36,189 bases of DNA from Paenibacillus agaridevorans (GCF_003112455.1 NZ_BDQX01000281.1:155278-191466), one strand, 5' to 3'. Positions 26,280-34,625 are shown, counted from the first letter of the stretch. Numbers and translations: made by a program. Notes: generated by a model not told the origin, from the letters alone.

Positions 26280-26303
26280 GGCCGAGACGTAATCGGTCTT
26301 TTT
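26280..26303 (+). terminator. Terminator after tRNA-Ser
   Basis: GGCCGA (26280-26285) pairs with TCGGTC (26293-26298, one G-T), then TTTTTATTTT. With the promoter that follows it splits the tRNA cluster in two. Confidence 0.65.
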
Positions 26304-26348
26304 ATTTTGTTCAAGTCCTCGCGGATTGAGAAATTAAGAAATTAAATC

Positions 26349-26377
26349 TTGCAAATGAGCAGACAAGGTGATACAAT
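26349..26377 (+). promoter_or_regulatory. Promoter of the tRNA-Glu/Lys/Leu unit
   Basis: TTGCAA at 26349-26354 and TACAAT at 26372-26377, spacer 17 bp, 45 bp before tRNA-Glu. Confidence 0.65.
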
Positions 26378-26422
26378 AACTCTTGTCGCAAAAAAGCGAA
26401 TGTATGCGGTAATGCAGCATGT

Positions 26423-26497
26423 GGCCCGTTGGTCAAGGGGTTAAGACACCTCCCTTTCACGGAGGTAACAGGGGTTCGAATCCCCTACGGGTCACCA
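26423..26497 (+). tRNA. tRNA-Glu (TTC)
   Basis: Acceptor GGCCCGT with ACGGGTC, anticodon loop CTTTCAC, T-loop GGTTCGAATCC, encoded CCA; 75 nt. Confidence 0.96.
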
Positions 26498-26545
26498 TCA
26501 ACCTTTTACGAAGGCGCTCTTGCGTGGAGTCGTTTCCGTTCATGA

Positions 26546-26621
26546 GAGCCATTAGCTCAGTTGGTAGAGCACCTGACTTTTAATCAGGGTGTCGTAGGTT
26601 CGAGTCCTACATGGCTCACCA
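26546..26621 (+). tRNA. tRNA-Lys (TTT)
   Basis: Acceptor GAGCCAT with ATGGCTC, D-arm AGCTCAGTTGGTAGAGC, anticodon loop CTTTTAA, T-loop GGTTCGAGTCC, encoded CCA. Confidence 0.97.
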
Positions 26622-26678
26622 GTTTCTTCATCCCTCGGAGAACGCTGGCATGTCAGGGTCGGTTATCAATTATAATAT

Positions 26679-26761
26679 GCGGTAGTGGTGGAATGGCAGA
26701 CACGCTATCTTGAGGGGGTAGTGGGTGTATACCCGTGGAGGTTCGAGTCCTCTCTACCGCA
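26679..26761 (+). tRNA. tRNA-Leu (GAG), CCA not encoded
   Basis: Type II tRNA: acceptor GCGGTAG with CTACCGC, anticodon stem CTATC/GGTAG around loop TTGAGGG, variable arm, T-loop GGTTCGAGTCC. After discriminator A26761 the genome reads TCCA rather than CCA, so the end must be added by CCA-transferase, unlike the other four. Confidence 0.94.
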
Positions 26762-26769
26762 TCCAACAA

Positions 26770-26804
26770 GAAGTCCTTGCGAAGCAAGGACTTCTTTCTT
26801 TTTG
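26770..26804 (+). terminator. Terminator of the tRNA cluster
   Basis: GAAGTCCTTGC (26770-26780) pairs perfectly with GCAAGGACTTC (26784-26794), then TTTCTTTTTGTTTTT. Confidence 0.92.
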
Positions 26805-26893
26805 TTTTTGATGCCTAGGAAATTATGCGACTCCAGAACTTGTGAACAAAAGGTTGAAAAATCTAACAGACACCAGCTATGGAACGCGTCAAT

Positions 26894-26903
26894 ATGCTAT
26901 AAT
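26894..26903 (+). promoter_or_regulatory. Extended -10 promoter immediately before the hybrid kinase gene
   Basis: TATAAT at 26898-26903 with the extended TG one base upstream (TGCTATAAT). The -35 region (AGCTAT) is poor. The expected start falls on or next to the ATG at 26911. Confidence 0.5.
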
Positions 26904-26910
26904 CTCTACT

Positions 26911-29900
26911 ATGAACATTCGCGTACTGAGCATACTAATATTAATAATCACGTTGACAGTGGGATCATTGTTGACGGTCTATAACTGGTTTCAAGACCCG
27001 GAAGCCATGCCGGTGGCCGAGAAAGGAGCACTAGACGCTTCTCATTGGGATTTTACCGAGAGAGGCGTTATTTTGCTGCGCGGAGAATGGGAGTTCTATC
27101 AAGGAATGCTGTTGACGCCTGCGGACTTTAACGAACGGCCGGAGGAGCTGGGCAAGCAGCGAAAATATATGGCGGTGCCCGGGGACTGGAAAGGCATCAT
27201 GTCCAGCGGAGGCAGGGATGGCGCGGGATACGGCACGTACAGGCTGGTCGTTAAGATCGGCAGGGATGACGTGTTCAGCCTGCGCGGCAAAAAAATCAGG
27301 TTGTCCAATCATGTCTACTTCGGCGGCGACGACTCCGGGGGCAGCGGCCAGCCTTCCGATCAAGCAGCTACATACATGCCAAGCAATATGCCGGTCTTCG
27401 CGACGGCGGCTTCGAAATCGGGCTATATGGATATACTGATCCAGGTCGCGAGCTACAATAATTTGCGTGGCGGACTTGTGCAGCCGCCGGAATTCGGTCT
27501 GACGGAAGATGTCATCGCGCGCAGGGACAACTCTCGTTTAGTCGATATTTTGCTCATATCCGCGATGCTGGTGTTCGGGCTTTATTATGCGGGAATGGCC
27601 AAGCGATGGCGCAAGGAACCGTATATTATGCATTTCAGCATTTTTTGCCTGGCGATCGGCTTGTTTACTTTGATCGATAACGAAATCGTTCTCGGCTCAT
27701 TCTGGCCGGATTTCCCGTTCGCATGGCTGCAGAAGCTGCTTATCATGCTTCCTTTTATATCGTTCCTCTCGTTCTCCATGTACGCCTACCGGTATCTGGG
27801 GATTCGAGAATCCAGATGGTTCCGCGGACTCCGAATATTCGGCGTGAGTTACATCTGCCTGCAGGCGGTGTTGCCAAACTCCTTCGTCTCCATGCTGTTC
27901 TATATCAACATCGTGCTGCAGGCCATCATATTCTGCGTAGTGGCGGGCGAGCTGCTGCTTGGAAGGCGGGAGAACCGCAAAGGCTTGATCTATATCGTGC
28001 TAGGCGGATCCTACTTCGTTCTTGCCTGGATTATCGGGCAAATCAGATATCAATTCGCGCTGGACAATCCTTTCTCCATGCTCATAGCGCCGCTGCTGCT
28101 CGTGTTTTCTCAGTCGTTTCTGATGAGCGACCGCTTCCAGCAGGCTTTCCAGAAGAGCGAAGGCCAAACGAAACGTCTCATGGCGCAAAATCGGCAAAAG
28201 GACGAGTTCCTGGCAAAAACGTCGCGCGAGCTGCATACGCCGCTAAATGGCATTATTCACCTGTCCCAATCGCTGCTGGAGGACAAAAAAAATCCGCTGC
28301 TCGATCCCCATAGGGAAAATATTCAGCTGCTGCATGCGGTCGGACGCCGATTATCGACGCTTGTAGACGATATGATGGATTTTAATCGGATCAAATACGG
28401 AGAGACCCATCTCAAGCTTGCGCCTGTCGACGTAGCAATGATGGTTCGTTTCGTCCTGAATTCACTGGCAATCGTCCCCATCAACGATCGGGTGGAAATC
28501 CGCGATGAGCTGCCCAATAGGCTGCCATTCGTAATGGCTGACGAAAACAGGCTTCGCCAAATATTATATACGCTGATCGAAAATGGGCTCAAATATACGG
28601 CCGAGGGTTATGTCGTCATCAGGGCCGTCGCGCAAGAGGACGTTATCGTCATCTCGATCGAGGATACGGGCTCCGGTATGCCGAAAGCTTATATCGACCG
28701 CTTGTTCGGCACGAAGCTGTCGCAGGAGGAGCGGGAGCTGTACGAAACGGACGGCTTCGGACTTGGCATCCGCCTTGTCAAGCAACTGGTCGAGCTGCAT
28801 GGCAGCGAACTGCAGGCCATCTCCGCCCCCGGAGAGGGCACCGTATTCTCCTTTACGCTTAATGTCGCGGCTCCGGAGATGGAATTGCAGCAGCTCTACG
28901 AGTCGGAAAGCGCGGCTGCGGAAGAAGAGTTGTTTTTTATGCCGCTTGGCAAAGAGGAGTTGGAATCGCCGTTTACCATCCTTATCGTCGATGATGACGG
29001 CGCGAGCCTCAAAATGATGATCGACGTCGTCCAATCGCTCGGTTACTCGCATGTCGCGATGCGGAGCAGCGAGGAAGCCGTGAAATGGCTGAGCGGCTCC
29101 AAACGCCCGGATCTTGCCGTCATTGATCTGCTCATGCCTGTCGTGTCGGGACTGGATCTGTGCTCCGCGATTCGGAGCAGATATAGTCTCGCCGAGCTCC
29201 CGGTGCTTATGATGACGTCGCTCGGACATCGGGAAGACATCATCGCGGCGCTTCGCGAAGGCGCCAACGATATTATTCATAAGCCGTTCGAGCCCTCCGT
29301 GCTGAAGGCGAGAATTCAATCCTTGCTCGCCATGAAGAAATCCTCGGAGCAAGCGGTGAAGCGTGAGATGGACTTCTTGCAAGCCCAGATTACGCCACAT
29401 TTTCTGTACAATAGCATGAACGCTTTGGTAGGATTAAGTTATAAGGATACGGACAAGCTGCGCGAAACCATTCATCACTTAACGACCTATCTTCGAGCCA
29501 AATTTACATTCGTTTTCAAAAAGAAGCTGATCCCGCTGGAGTATGAGCTGGAGCTGGTAAGAGCTTATCTGGAGATCGAACAGCTGCGTTTCGGCAGCAG
29601 GCTGGAGGTTCAATACGAATTGCAGGGGCATAAAAATGTATGGCTTCCGCCCTTGTCGCTTCAACCCATTGTAGAGAATGCCGTAAGACATGGAATCGGG
29701 CCCAAGCCCGAAGGAGGAACGATTCGTATCAGCTCGGCGACTTCGGGCGAAGGCGTGCGGATAACGGTTGCCGATAATGGAGTCGGCATCGAAAAGGACG
29801 ACTTGGAGCGGCTGCGGGCAGGCTCGCTCGGCGGCGTAGGCGTTGCCAGCGTAAATTACAGAATGAAAACAATCTTCGGTCAACCCATCGTGATGAGAAG

Positions 29901-29973
29901 CGAATTGGGGATCGGTACGGAGATGGAGCTACTCATACCGGAGGGATTCGATGCTGAAAGCGATGCTGATTGA
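26911..29973 (+). CDS. Hybrid sensor histidine kinase: 7TM sensor, HisKA kinase, receiver, and second LytS-type kinase
   Basis: Membrane sensor kinase with five modules in 1020 aa. Residues 1-25: membrane helix. 45-200: extracytoplasmic beta-domain of the 7TMR-DISM type (GEWEFYQGMLL, VPGDWKGI, GYGTYRLVV). 210-404: seven membrane segments. 430-655: HisKA and HATPase (His442 in SRELHTPLNG, Asn558 in ENGLKYT, Asp585 in EDTGSGM, GFGLGI). 688-808: receiver domain (acidic 694-696, Asp739, Lys791). 820-1015: LytS-type kinase (His830 in ITPHFLYNSMNAL, Asn923 in VENAVRHG, Asp955 in DNGVGI). Both kinase modules look intact. The ATG at 26911 is preferred, with no ribosome site before it; a GTG at 26842 would add 23 residues upstream of the promoter. 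It overlaps the response regulator gene by 23 bp. Signal unknown. Confidence 0.9.
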   Translation: MNIRVLSILILIITLTVGSLLTVYNWFQDPEAMPVAEKGALDASHWDFTERGVILLRGEWEFYQGMLLTPADFNERPEELGKQRKYMAVPGDWKGIMSSGGRDGAGYGTYRLVVKIGRDDVFSLRGKKIRLSNHVYFGGDDSGGSGQPSDQAATYMPSNMPVFATAASKSGYMDILIQVASYNNLRGGLVQPPEFGLTEDVIARRDNSRLVDILLISAMLVFGLYYAGMAKRWRKEPYIMHFSIFCLAIGLFTLIDNEIVLGSFWPDFPFAWLQKLLIMLPFISFLSFSMYAYRYLGIRESRWFRGLRIFGVSYICLQAVLPNSFVSMLFYINIVLQAIIFCVVAGELLLGRRENRKGLIYIVLGGSYFVLAWIIGQIRYQFALDNPFSMLIAPLLLVFSQSFLMSDRFQQAFQKSEGQTKRLMAQNRQKDEFLAKTSRELHTPLNGIIHLSQSLLEDKKNPLLDPHRENIQLLHAVGRRLSTLVDDMMDFNRIKYGETHLKLAPVDVAMMVRFVLNSLAIVPINDRVEIRDELPNRLPFVMADENRLRQILYTLIENGLKYTAEGYVVIRAVAQEDVIVISIEDTGSGMPKAYIDRLFGTKLSQEERELYETDGFGLGIRLVKQLVELHGSELQAISAPGEGTVFSFTLNVAAPEMELQQLYESESAAAEEELFFMPLGKEELESPFTILIVDDDGASLKMMIDVVQSLGYSHVAMRSSEEAVKWLSGSKRPDLAVIDLLMPVVSGLDLCSAIRSRYSLAELPVLMMTSLGHREDIIAALREGANDIIHKPFEPSVLKARIQSLLAMKKSSEQAVKREMDFLQAQITPHFLYNSMNALVGLSYKDTDKLRETIHHLTTYLRAKFTFVFKKKLIPLEYELELVRAYLEIEQLRFGSRLEVQYELQGHKNVWLPPLSLQPIVENAVRHGIGPKPEGGTIRISSATSGEGVRITVADNGVGIEKDDLERLRAGSLGGVGVASVNYRMKTIFGQPIVMRSELGIGTEMELLIPEGFDAESDAD

Positions 29974-30946
29974 TGACGAGCAGATCGCGATTGATGTTAT
30001 GGAAATATTGCTTGAACAAGAGGGCGGCGTAACGGTCTCGGGCAAGTTTTTAAATGTGCTGGAGGCGCTCGAATATGTGCAGGATCAAGGACCTGATATT
30101 ATTTTCCTGGATATCGAGATGCCGGGGCTTAGCGGGTTGAGCGCTGCCTCAGCCATCGCCGAACGTTGCCCGACTGCCCAAATCATATTCGTTACGGCTC
30201 ATCAGGAGTATGCGATAGACGCATTCGAGACGGGGGCGTTCGGATATTTGCTAAAGCCGGTGTCCGCCGTCCGATTGTCGCAGACGCTGGAGAGATTTAA
30301 GAAAAAATATGGCTCTGAGAGCCAGTACCCGGATCATGCGGAGGAGTCCGAATCCGAAGAGGGAGGCACCGGGCTGGATGAAGCCGGGGGCGCTTCGCTT
30401 GTTCTTAAGGTGATGGGCAGCATGGAGCTGTACGGCCCGCTCGGACAGTTGATTACCTGGAGGACGCGCAAAACAAAGGAATTGTTTGCCTATCTATGGC
30501 ATGCGGGCGGAGAGCCGGTATACCGGCTTCGACTCATGGATGATTTGTGGCCGGAGGTGCCGGTGGAGCGCGCTCAAACGCTGCTTCATACGACGATCTA
30601 TAATTTGCGCAGGATTCTTAAGCAAATCGGATTCGAGGATTGCGTCCGCTTCGGAGACGAAAGATATTGGCTCCTGACGGATGACCGGATCGGCAGCGAT
30701 TACGCAGAGCTTATGGCGATATTCAACCGCGTTCAATTCATTACGTTGGAGCAGGGAGAGAAAATTCTTTCGTTGTATCGAGGCGACTACCTGGATACGG
30801 AATATTACGGGTGGGCGATCGCAAGACGCCAGAAGATGCGGGATGAGGCTGCACATTGTCTAAGAGCACTTGCCGAGATGGCGGATGAGCCGCTTCGCGG
30901 ACTGTTCCTGCGCAAGCTGGAGGAGCTGGAGCAGGTTCAAGAGTAA
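29951..30946 (+). CDS. Response regulator with receiver, winged-helix and BTAD (SARP-type) domains
   Basis: Partner of the preceding kinase. The 331-aa product has a receiver domain (Asp8/Asp9, phospho-acceptor Asp54 in IFLDIEMPG, Thr82, Lys102 in LLKPVS), a disordered Glu/Ser-rich linker (about 120-146), a winged-helix DNA-binding domain (LVLKVMGSMELYG to RYWLLTD, about 147-235, with TRKTKELFAYLWHAGG and TTIYNLRRILKQIG) and a BTAD helical domain (about 235-325, LYRGDYLDTEYYGWAIARRQKM). ATG 29951 has GGAGG 6 nt upstream, and the gene starts inside the kinase gene. SARP-like regulators in Firmicutes are often activators; targets unknown. Confidence 0.9.
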   Translation: MLKAMLIDDEQIAIDVMEILLEQEGGVTVSGKFLNVLEALEYVQDQGPDIIFLDIEMPGLSGLSAASAIAERCPTAQIIFVTAHQEYAIDAFETGAFGYLLKPVSAVRLSQTLERFKKKYGSESQYPDHAEESESEEGGTGLDEAGGASLVLKVMGSMELYGPLGQLITWRTRKTKELFAYLWHAGGEPVYRLRLMDDLWPEVPVERAQTLLHTTIYNLRRILKQIGFEDCVRFGDERYWLLTDDRIGSDYAELMAIFNRVQFITLEQGEKILSLYRGDYLDTEYYGWAIARRQKMRDEAAHCLRALAEMADEPLRGLFLRKLEELEQVQE

Positions 30947-31005
30947 AAAACGCTGGAGCTGGCAGACAGTAGCTTTAGGATGGCCCTTTAAGCTTGCGCG
31001 ACAAC

Positions 31006-31033
31006 TGGAACTTGCGTGGTTTTGAGACGTAGA
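31006..31033 (+). promoter_or_regulatory. Candidate ECF-sigma (SigW-like) promoter for the nfeD-SPFH operon
   Basis: TGGAAC (31006-31011), 16-bp spacer, CGTAGA (31028-31033), against the SigW pattern TGAAAC-N16-CGTA. It lies about 100 bp before nfeD. In B. subtilis the nfeD-flotillin operons (yuaF-floT, yqeZ-floA) are SigW-controlled, which makes the match more believable. The rest of the 30947-31132 gap shows nothing clear. Confidence 0.45.
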
Positions 31034-31132
31034 AGAAGAAAGTACGAACCATTTTCGACATTTTTGCTTGATACAAGAGGAATTAGCACCATCGATAACG
31101 AATACATTAGCTCTGAAGAGGGGGGACCGGAG

Positions 31133-31561
31133 ATGGATTGGTGGTTAATCTGGTTAATCGCTGCGGGTGCTCTGATCGTGATTGAGATGTTGACATTAAC
31201 GTTCTATCTGCTGTGGCTTGGCATCGGAACGCTTGCTGCCGCCGTAGTAGCTATCGCAGCTCCTGAGGCGATATTGCTGCAGGTTATTGTCGGAAGCGTA
31301 GTTGCTTTGGTGTTAACCGTGTTCACGAAGCCGCTGACCCGGCGTTTTCACAACGGCAAGGGCTTTAAGGACGCGGTGGACGATTTAGTCGGCTTGCAGG
31401 GGACCGTTGTCGAGGATATCCATCCTGATGCGCCGGGCATCGTAAAGGTTGGCAGCGAGACATGGAGCGCGAAGTCGGAAGAAGAAATCGGCAAGGGCGA
31501 GACGGTTATCGTGGTCCATAGGGGAAGCGCTTTTCTGCAAGTAAACAAATGGGGAGGTTAG
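31133..31561 (+). CDS. NfeD-family membrane protein
   Basis: Short NfeD proteins are partners of SPFH (stomatin/flotillin) proteins. The 142-aa product has three to four membrane segments in the first 70 residues (WWLIWLIAAGALIVIEM, FYLLWLGIGTLAAAVVAIAAP, LLQVIVGSVVALVLTVF), then an OB-fold domain (LVGLQGTVVEDIHPDAPGIVKVGSETWSA). There is no ClpP-like protease part, so this is the NfeD1b/short type. ATG 31133 follows GGGGGGACCGGAG. A stomatin-like gene follows 9 bp after the stop. Confidence 0.9.
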   Translation: MDWWLIWLIAAGALIVIEMLTLTFYLLWLGIGTLAAAVVAIAAPEAILLQVIVGSVVALVLTVFTKPLTRRFHNGKGFKDAVDDLVGLQGTVVEDIHPDAPGIVKVGSETWSAKSEEEIGKGETVIVVHRGSAFLQVNKWGG

Positions 31562-31570
31562 TGAATCATT

Positions 31571-32503
31571 ATGGAATGGATAATAACCTTAATTGTAATC
31601 GTATTGGCCGTCGTATTTATTGCATTATCCGTTAAAATCATACCGCAGCAAAGAGTTGGCGTCGTGGAGCGTCTCGGTAAATTCAGCAGACTGCTTACGC
31701 CGGGCATCAATATTCTAATCCCGATCATCGACCACGTGCGCACGTATCACGATCTTCGCATTCAACAGGCGAACGTGCCGCCGCAGACCGTTATTACAAA
31801 AGATAACGTACAGGTTAAGATCGATACGATTATCTTCTACCAGGTAACCGGACCGGAACAAGCGACTTACGGCATCTCCGATTATGTTTATGGCGTACGA
31901 AACATCAGCACGGCGACGATGCGTCAGATCATCGGCAAGATGGAGCTCGACGAGACTTTGTCCGGACGGGAAAAAATTTCGACGGATATCCGCGTTGCGC
32001 TGGACGAAGCGACCGAGAAGTGGGGCGTGCGGATCGAACGCGTAGAAGTAATCGACATCCAGCCGCCTGCCGATATTCAGGATGCGATGGACAAACAGAT
32101 GAAGGCGGAGCGCAGCAAGCGCGCCATGGTTTTGGAAGCCGAAGCGGCCAAGCAGGATATGATTTTGCGCGCGGAAGGCGACAAGCAAAGTAAAATTCTG
32201 AAGGCGGAAGGCGAGAAGGAAGCCCGCATCCGCCAAGCGGAAGGCCAACGTCAAGCGCAAGAGCTGGAAGCTATGGGCGAAGCGAAAGCGATTCAATCCA
32301 TTGCCGAAGCCGAGAAAAGCCGGATCGAGATGATTCGTTCGGCAGGCTTGGACGAACAGGTCTTGACGTATCGATCACTTGAAGCGCTTGGCGAAATCGC
32401 CAAAGGCCCTGCTAACAAAGTATTCATCCCGACAAGAGCCGTCGAGACGCTGGGCAGCATCGGCGCAATCGGCGAGATGCTCAAGGAGACCAAGAAGCAA
32501 TAA
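31571..32503 (+). CDS. SPFH/Band 7 (stomatin-like, slipin) protein
   Basis: Membrane scaffold protein. The 310-aa product has an N-terminal membrane segment (about 3-22), the SPFH domain (QQRVGVVERLGKFSRLLTPGINILIPIID, about 27-190; VEVIDIQPPADIQDAM at its end) and a long Ala/Glu-rich coiled coil (about 190-265), then a conserved C-terminus (GLDEQVLTYRSLEALGEIA). This pattern is stomatin/QmcA rather than flotillin (no long EA repeats). Translationally close to nfeD (9 bp), so the two should form a membrane complex. GGAGG is about 13 nt upstream of ATG 31571. Confidence 0.92.
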   Translation: MEWIITLIVIVLAVVFIALSVKIIPQQRVGVVERLGKFSRLLTPGINILIPIIDHVRTYHDLRIQQANVPPQTVITKDNVQVKIDTIIFYQVTGPEQATYGISDYVYGVRNISTATMRQIIGKMELDETLSGREKISTDIRVALDEATEKWGVRIERVEVIDIQPPADIQDAMDKQMKAERSKRAMVLEAEAAKQDMILRAEGDKQSKILKAEGEKEARIRQAEGQRQAQELEAMGEAKAIQSIAEAEKSRIEMIRSAGLDEQVLTYRSLEALGEIAKGPANKVFIPTRAVETLGSIGAIGEMLKETKKQ

Positions 32504-32690
32504 TCAAGCTGTACCGACTGCAGCCGTTTCGATAGGCCGGAGCAATTATACGGCTTGGAGAAGCGGCTTCTTGACGTTCGACAGAGAGTTGTATCGGTCA
32601 AACCTTAAAATAAGCTTAAAAAACTGTGACCATTCGAGGTTTGAGCCGTACTAGTTTGTATGACTTTAAGATACGAGGGGAGAAAAGTGA

Positions 32691-33716
32691 ATGAACTTCA
32701 TGAATCAGGAACCCGGCGGCGGTGCTGCTGGACCGACGCCGGTTCCCAATCCGAATCGAAAGCCGCCGGAGATAAAGCCGGGAACCGTAAGAAATATTGT
32801 AATCGGCATCGTGGCGGTTATCGTATTGTTTTATCTGGGATCAACATCTTTTTATACGGTGCAGGAGCAAGAGCGGGCTGCCGTGCTGACATTTGGCAAA
32901 TATACGCACGAGACGGGGTCCGGACTGCACTTTAAGTGGCCGAGTCCGATCCAGGAAGTGCGCATTGTGCCGGCCGAGCTGACTCAGCGTATTACGATCG
33001 GCTACCGCGAGAAAGGCAATACGGTTACACCGGTCGAAGACGAAGCCATGATGATTACCGGAGACGAGAACATCGTGTCCGCCGACGCCGTAGTCACTTG
33101 GAAGATTCACAATATCCGCAATTATTTGCATAATATTAGCGATCCCGAGCAGTTCCTTCGCAATTCCGCAAGCGCATCGATCCGATCGGTCATCGGCTCG
33201 CAGAAGCTGGATTACGCGATCACCGACGGCAAAACGGCGATTCAGGATCTTGTACGCGAGAAGCTGATCGAATTACAAAATAAATACGAGACGGGCATCC
33301 AGATTATCGACTTGAAATTCCAGGATATCGAACCTCCCGGCGGCGAAGTGGAAGAGGCCTTCCGGGCCGTAACCAACGCCAGAGAGGAAAAAAACACAAA
33401 AATAAACGTTGCGATGAAATATGAGAATGAACGGATTCCGAAAGCTCGCGGCGAGGCGCAAGCGTTGATCGAGCAGGCGGAAGCGGAAAAAAAATCCCGC
33501 GTTCTTAACGCGGAAGGCGACGTGGCCAAATTCAACGCGATTTTCAGCGAATATGTTGGCAATCCTAGCGTTACGCAAAACCGTCTCATATTGGAAACGC
33601 TGGAGAAAATATTGCCAAACGCGCAAATTTTCATTACAAACGGCGACGGCGACACGGTTAATTACTTGCCGCTGAACGAACTGCTTCGCAAGGAGGCTAC
33701 AGGGGATGAAAACTAA
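32691..33716 (+). CDS. hflK: HflK, FtsH protease-associated SPFH protein
   Basis: In E. coli HflK and HflC form a membrane cage around FtsH and modulate its proteolysis. The 341-aa product begins with a Gly/Pro/Asn-rich cytoplasmic head (about 1-30), one membrane helix (about 32-55), then the SPFH domain (TVQEQERAAVLTFGKYTHETGSGLHFKWPSPI) and a coiled region (AREEKNTKINVAMKYENERIPKARGEAQALIEQAEAEK) typical of HflK. GAGGGGAG lies about 9 nt before ATG 32691. It overlaps hflC by 11 bp. It follows the stomatin gene after 187 bp in which no firm promoter or terminator was seen. Confidence 0.92.
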   Translation: MNFMNQEPGGGAAGPTPVPNPNRKPPEIKPGTVRNIVIGIVAVIVLFYLGSTSFYTVQEQERAAVLTFGKYTHETGSGLHFKWPSPIQEVRIVPAELTQRITIGYREKGNTVTPVEDEAMMITGDENIVSADAVVTWKIHNIRNYLHNISDPEQFLRNSASASIRSVIGSQKLDYAITDGKTAIQDLVREKLIELQNKYETGIQIIDLKFQDIEPPGGEVEEAFRAVTNAREEKNTKINVAMKYENERIPKARGEAQALIEQAEAEKKSRVLNAEGDVAKFNAIFSEYVGNPSVTQNRLILETLEKILPNAQIFITNGDGDTVNYLPLNELLRKEATGDEN

Positions 33717-34572
33717 ACATTGGAGTATAATCGCGGCGGTCATCCTGCTGCTTATCGTCGGAGCGGGCTCCATGTTTATCGTCAAAGAAGGCGAATACAA
33801 GGTGGTGCTCCGATTTGGCGAAGCGATCCGAACGGTGAAGTCTCCTGGACTTAACTTCAAGCTCCCGTTCATCGAGAATACGACCGTGCTGCCCAAATAC
33901 CAGATGACAATGGAAAGCAGCCCGGGCCAAATATTGACGAAGGACAAAAAGCCGATTATCGTCGATAACTATACGATTTGGCGTATCGTGGATCCGGAGA
34001 AGTTTATCAAGACTGTTCATAATGTCAGCGGCGGAACGCAGCGCATCGACGAGGCGGTCTACAACTCCGTCAGACGGAAGCTGTCCGAAGTGAATTACGA
34101 TGCCATCATTAGCGAGAACACCGAAAGAGGCAATATTAATGATGAAATCACAAACGATGTGATTACGACATTGCAGCGCGACGATTATGGCATCCAGATC
34201 GTTGACGTACGCATCAAACGGACGGATTTGCCCGAAGGAAACAAACAAAGCGTATATAACCGCATGATTTCGGACCGCGAATCCATGGCGGCCAGATACT
34301 TGTCGGAGGGCGACGAGGAGTCGCGCAAAATGACGTCCAAGGCGGATCGTACCGCGAACGAGCTATTGGCGCAGGCTGAGGCGGATGCCAAAAAAATCGT
34401 TGCGGAAGGCGAAAAAGAAGCAGCGGTTATCTACAACAAAGCGTATGGCAAGGATCCGCAGTTCTACAATTTGTACAGAACGCTGGAGAGCTACATCGTG
34501 ACCATGAAGAACCAGCCGGTTATTATGATGCCGATCGATTCGCCTTATGCGAAGATCCTGCTGGGACAATAA
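33706..34572 (+). CDS. hflC: HflC, FtsH protease-associated SPFH protein
   Basis: Partner of HflK. The 288-aa product has an N-terminal membrane helix (about 6-25) and the SPFH domain (VKEGEYKVVLRFGEAIRTVKSPGLNFKLPFIENTT) with the HflC signature region IQIVDVRIKRTDLPEGNKQSVYNRMISDRE, then an Ala/Glu coiled coil and a closing YRTLESY segment. AAGGAGG is 9 nt before ATG 33706, and the start lies inside hflK, indicating translational coupling. Confidence 0.93.
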   Translation: MKTKHWSIIAAVILLLIVGAGSMFIVKEGEYKVVLRFGEAIRTVKSPGLNFKLPFIENTTVLPKYQMTMESSPGQILTKDKKPIIVDNYTIWRIVDPEKFIKTVHNVSGGTQRIDEAVYNSVRRKLSEVNYDAIISENTERGNINDEITNDVITTLQRDDYGIQIVDVRIKRTDLPEGNKQSVYNRMISDRESMAARYLSEGDEESRKMTSKADRTANELLAQAEADAKKIVAEGEKEAAVIYNKAYGKDPQFYNLYRTLESYIVTMKNQPVIMMPIDSPYAKILLGQ

Positions 34573-34625
34573 GAGCAACATTAGCGAAAATAGTTAAATC
34601 CGTATAGTTCATCGTACAGTCCAAC

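Noticed and set aside
26148..26345. Short open frames across the tRNA genes
   Set aside because: They are made of tRNA sequence and carry no ribosome site.
26671..26676. Perfect TATAAT just before tRNA-Leu
   Set aside because: A start from it would fall inside the mature tRNA and no -35 box is placed correctly; probably chance in the AT-rich spacer.
28564..29400. Open frame of 278 codons antisense to the hybrid kinase gene
   Set aside because: Lies wholly within a clearly coding gene on the other strand and has a shadow-like composition.
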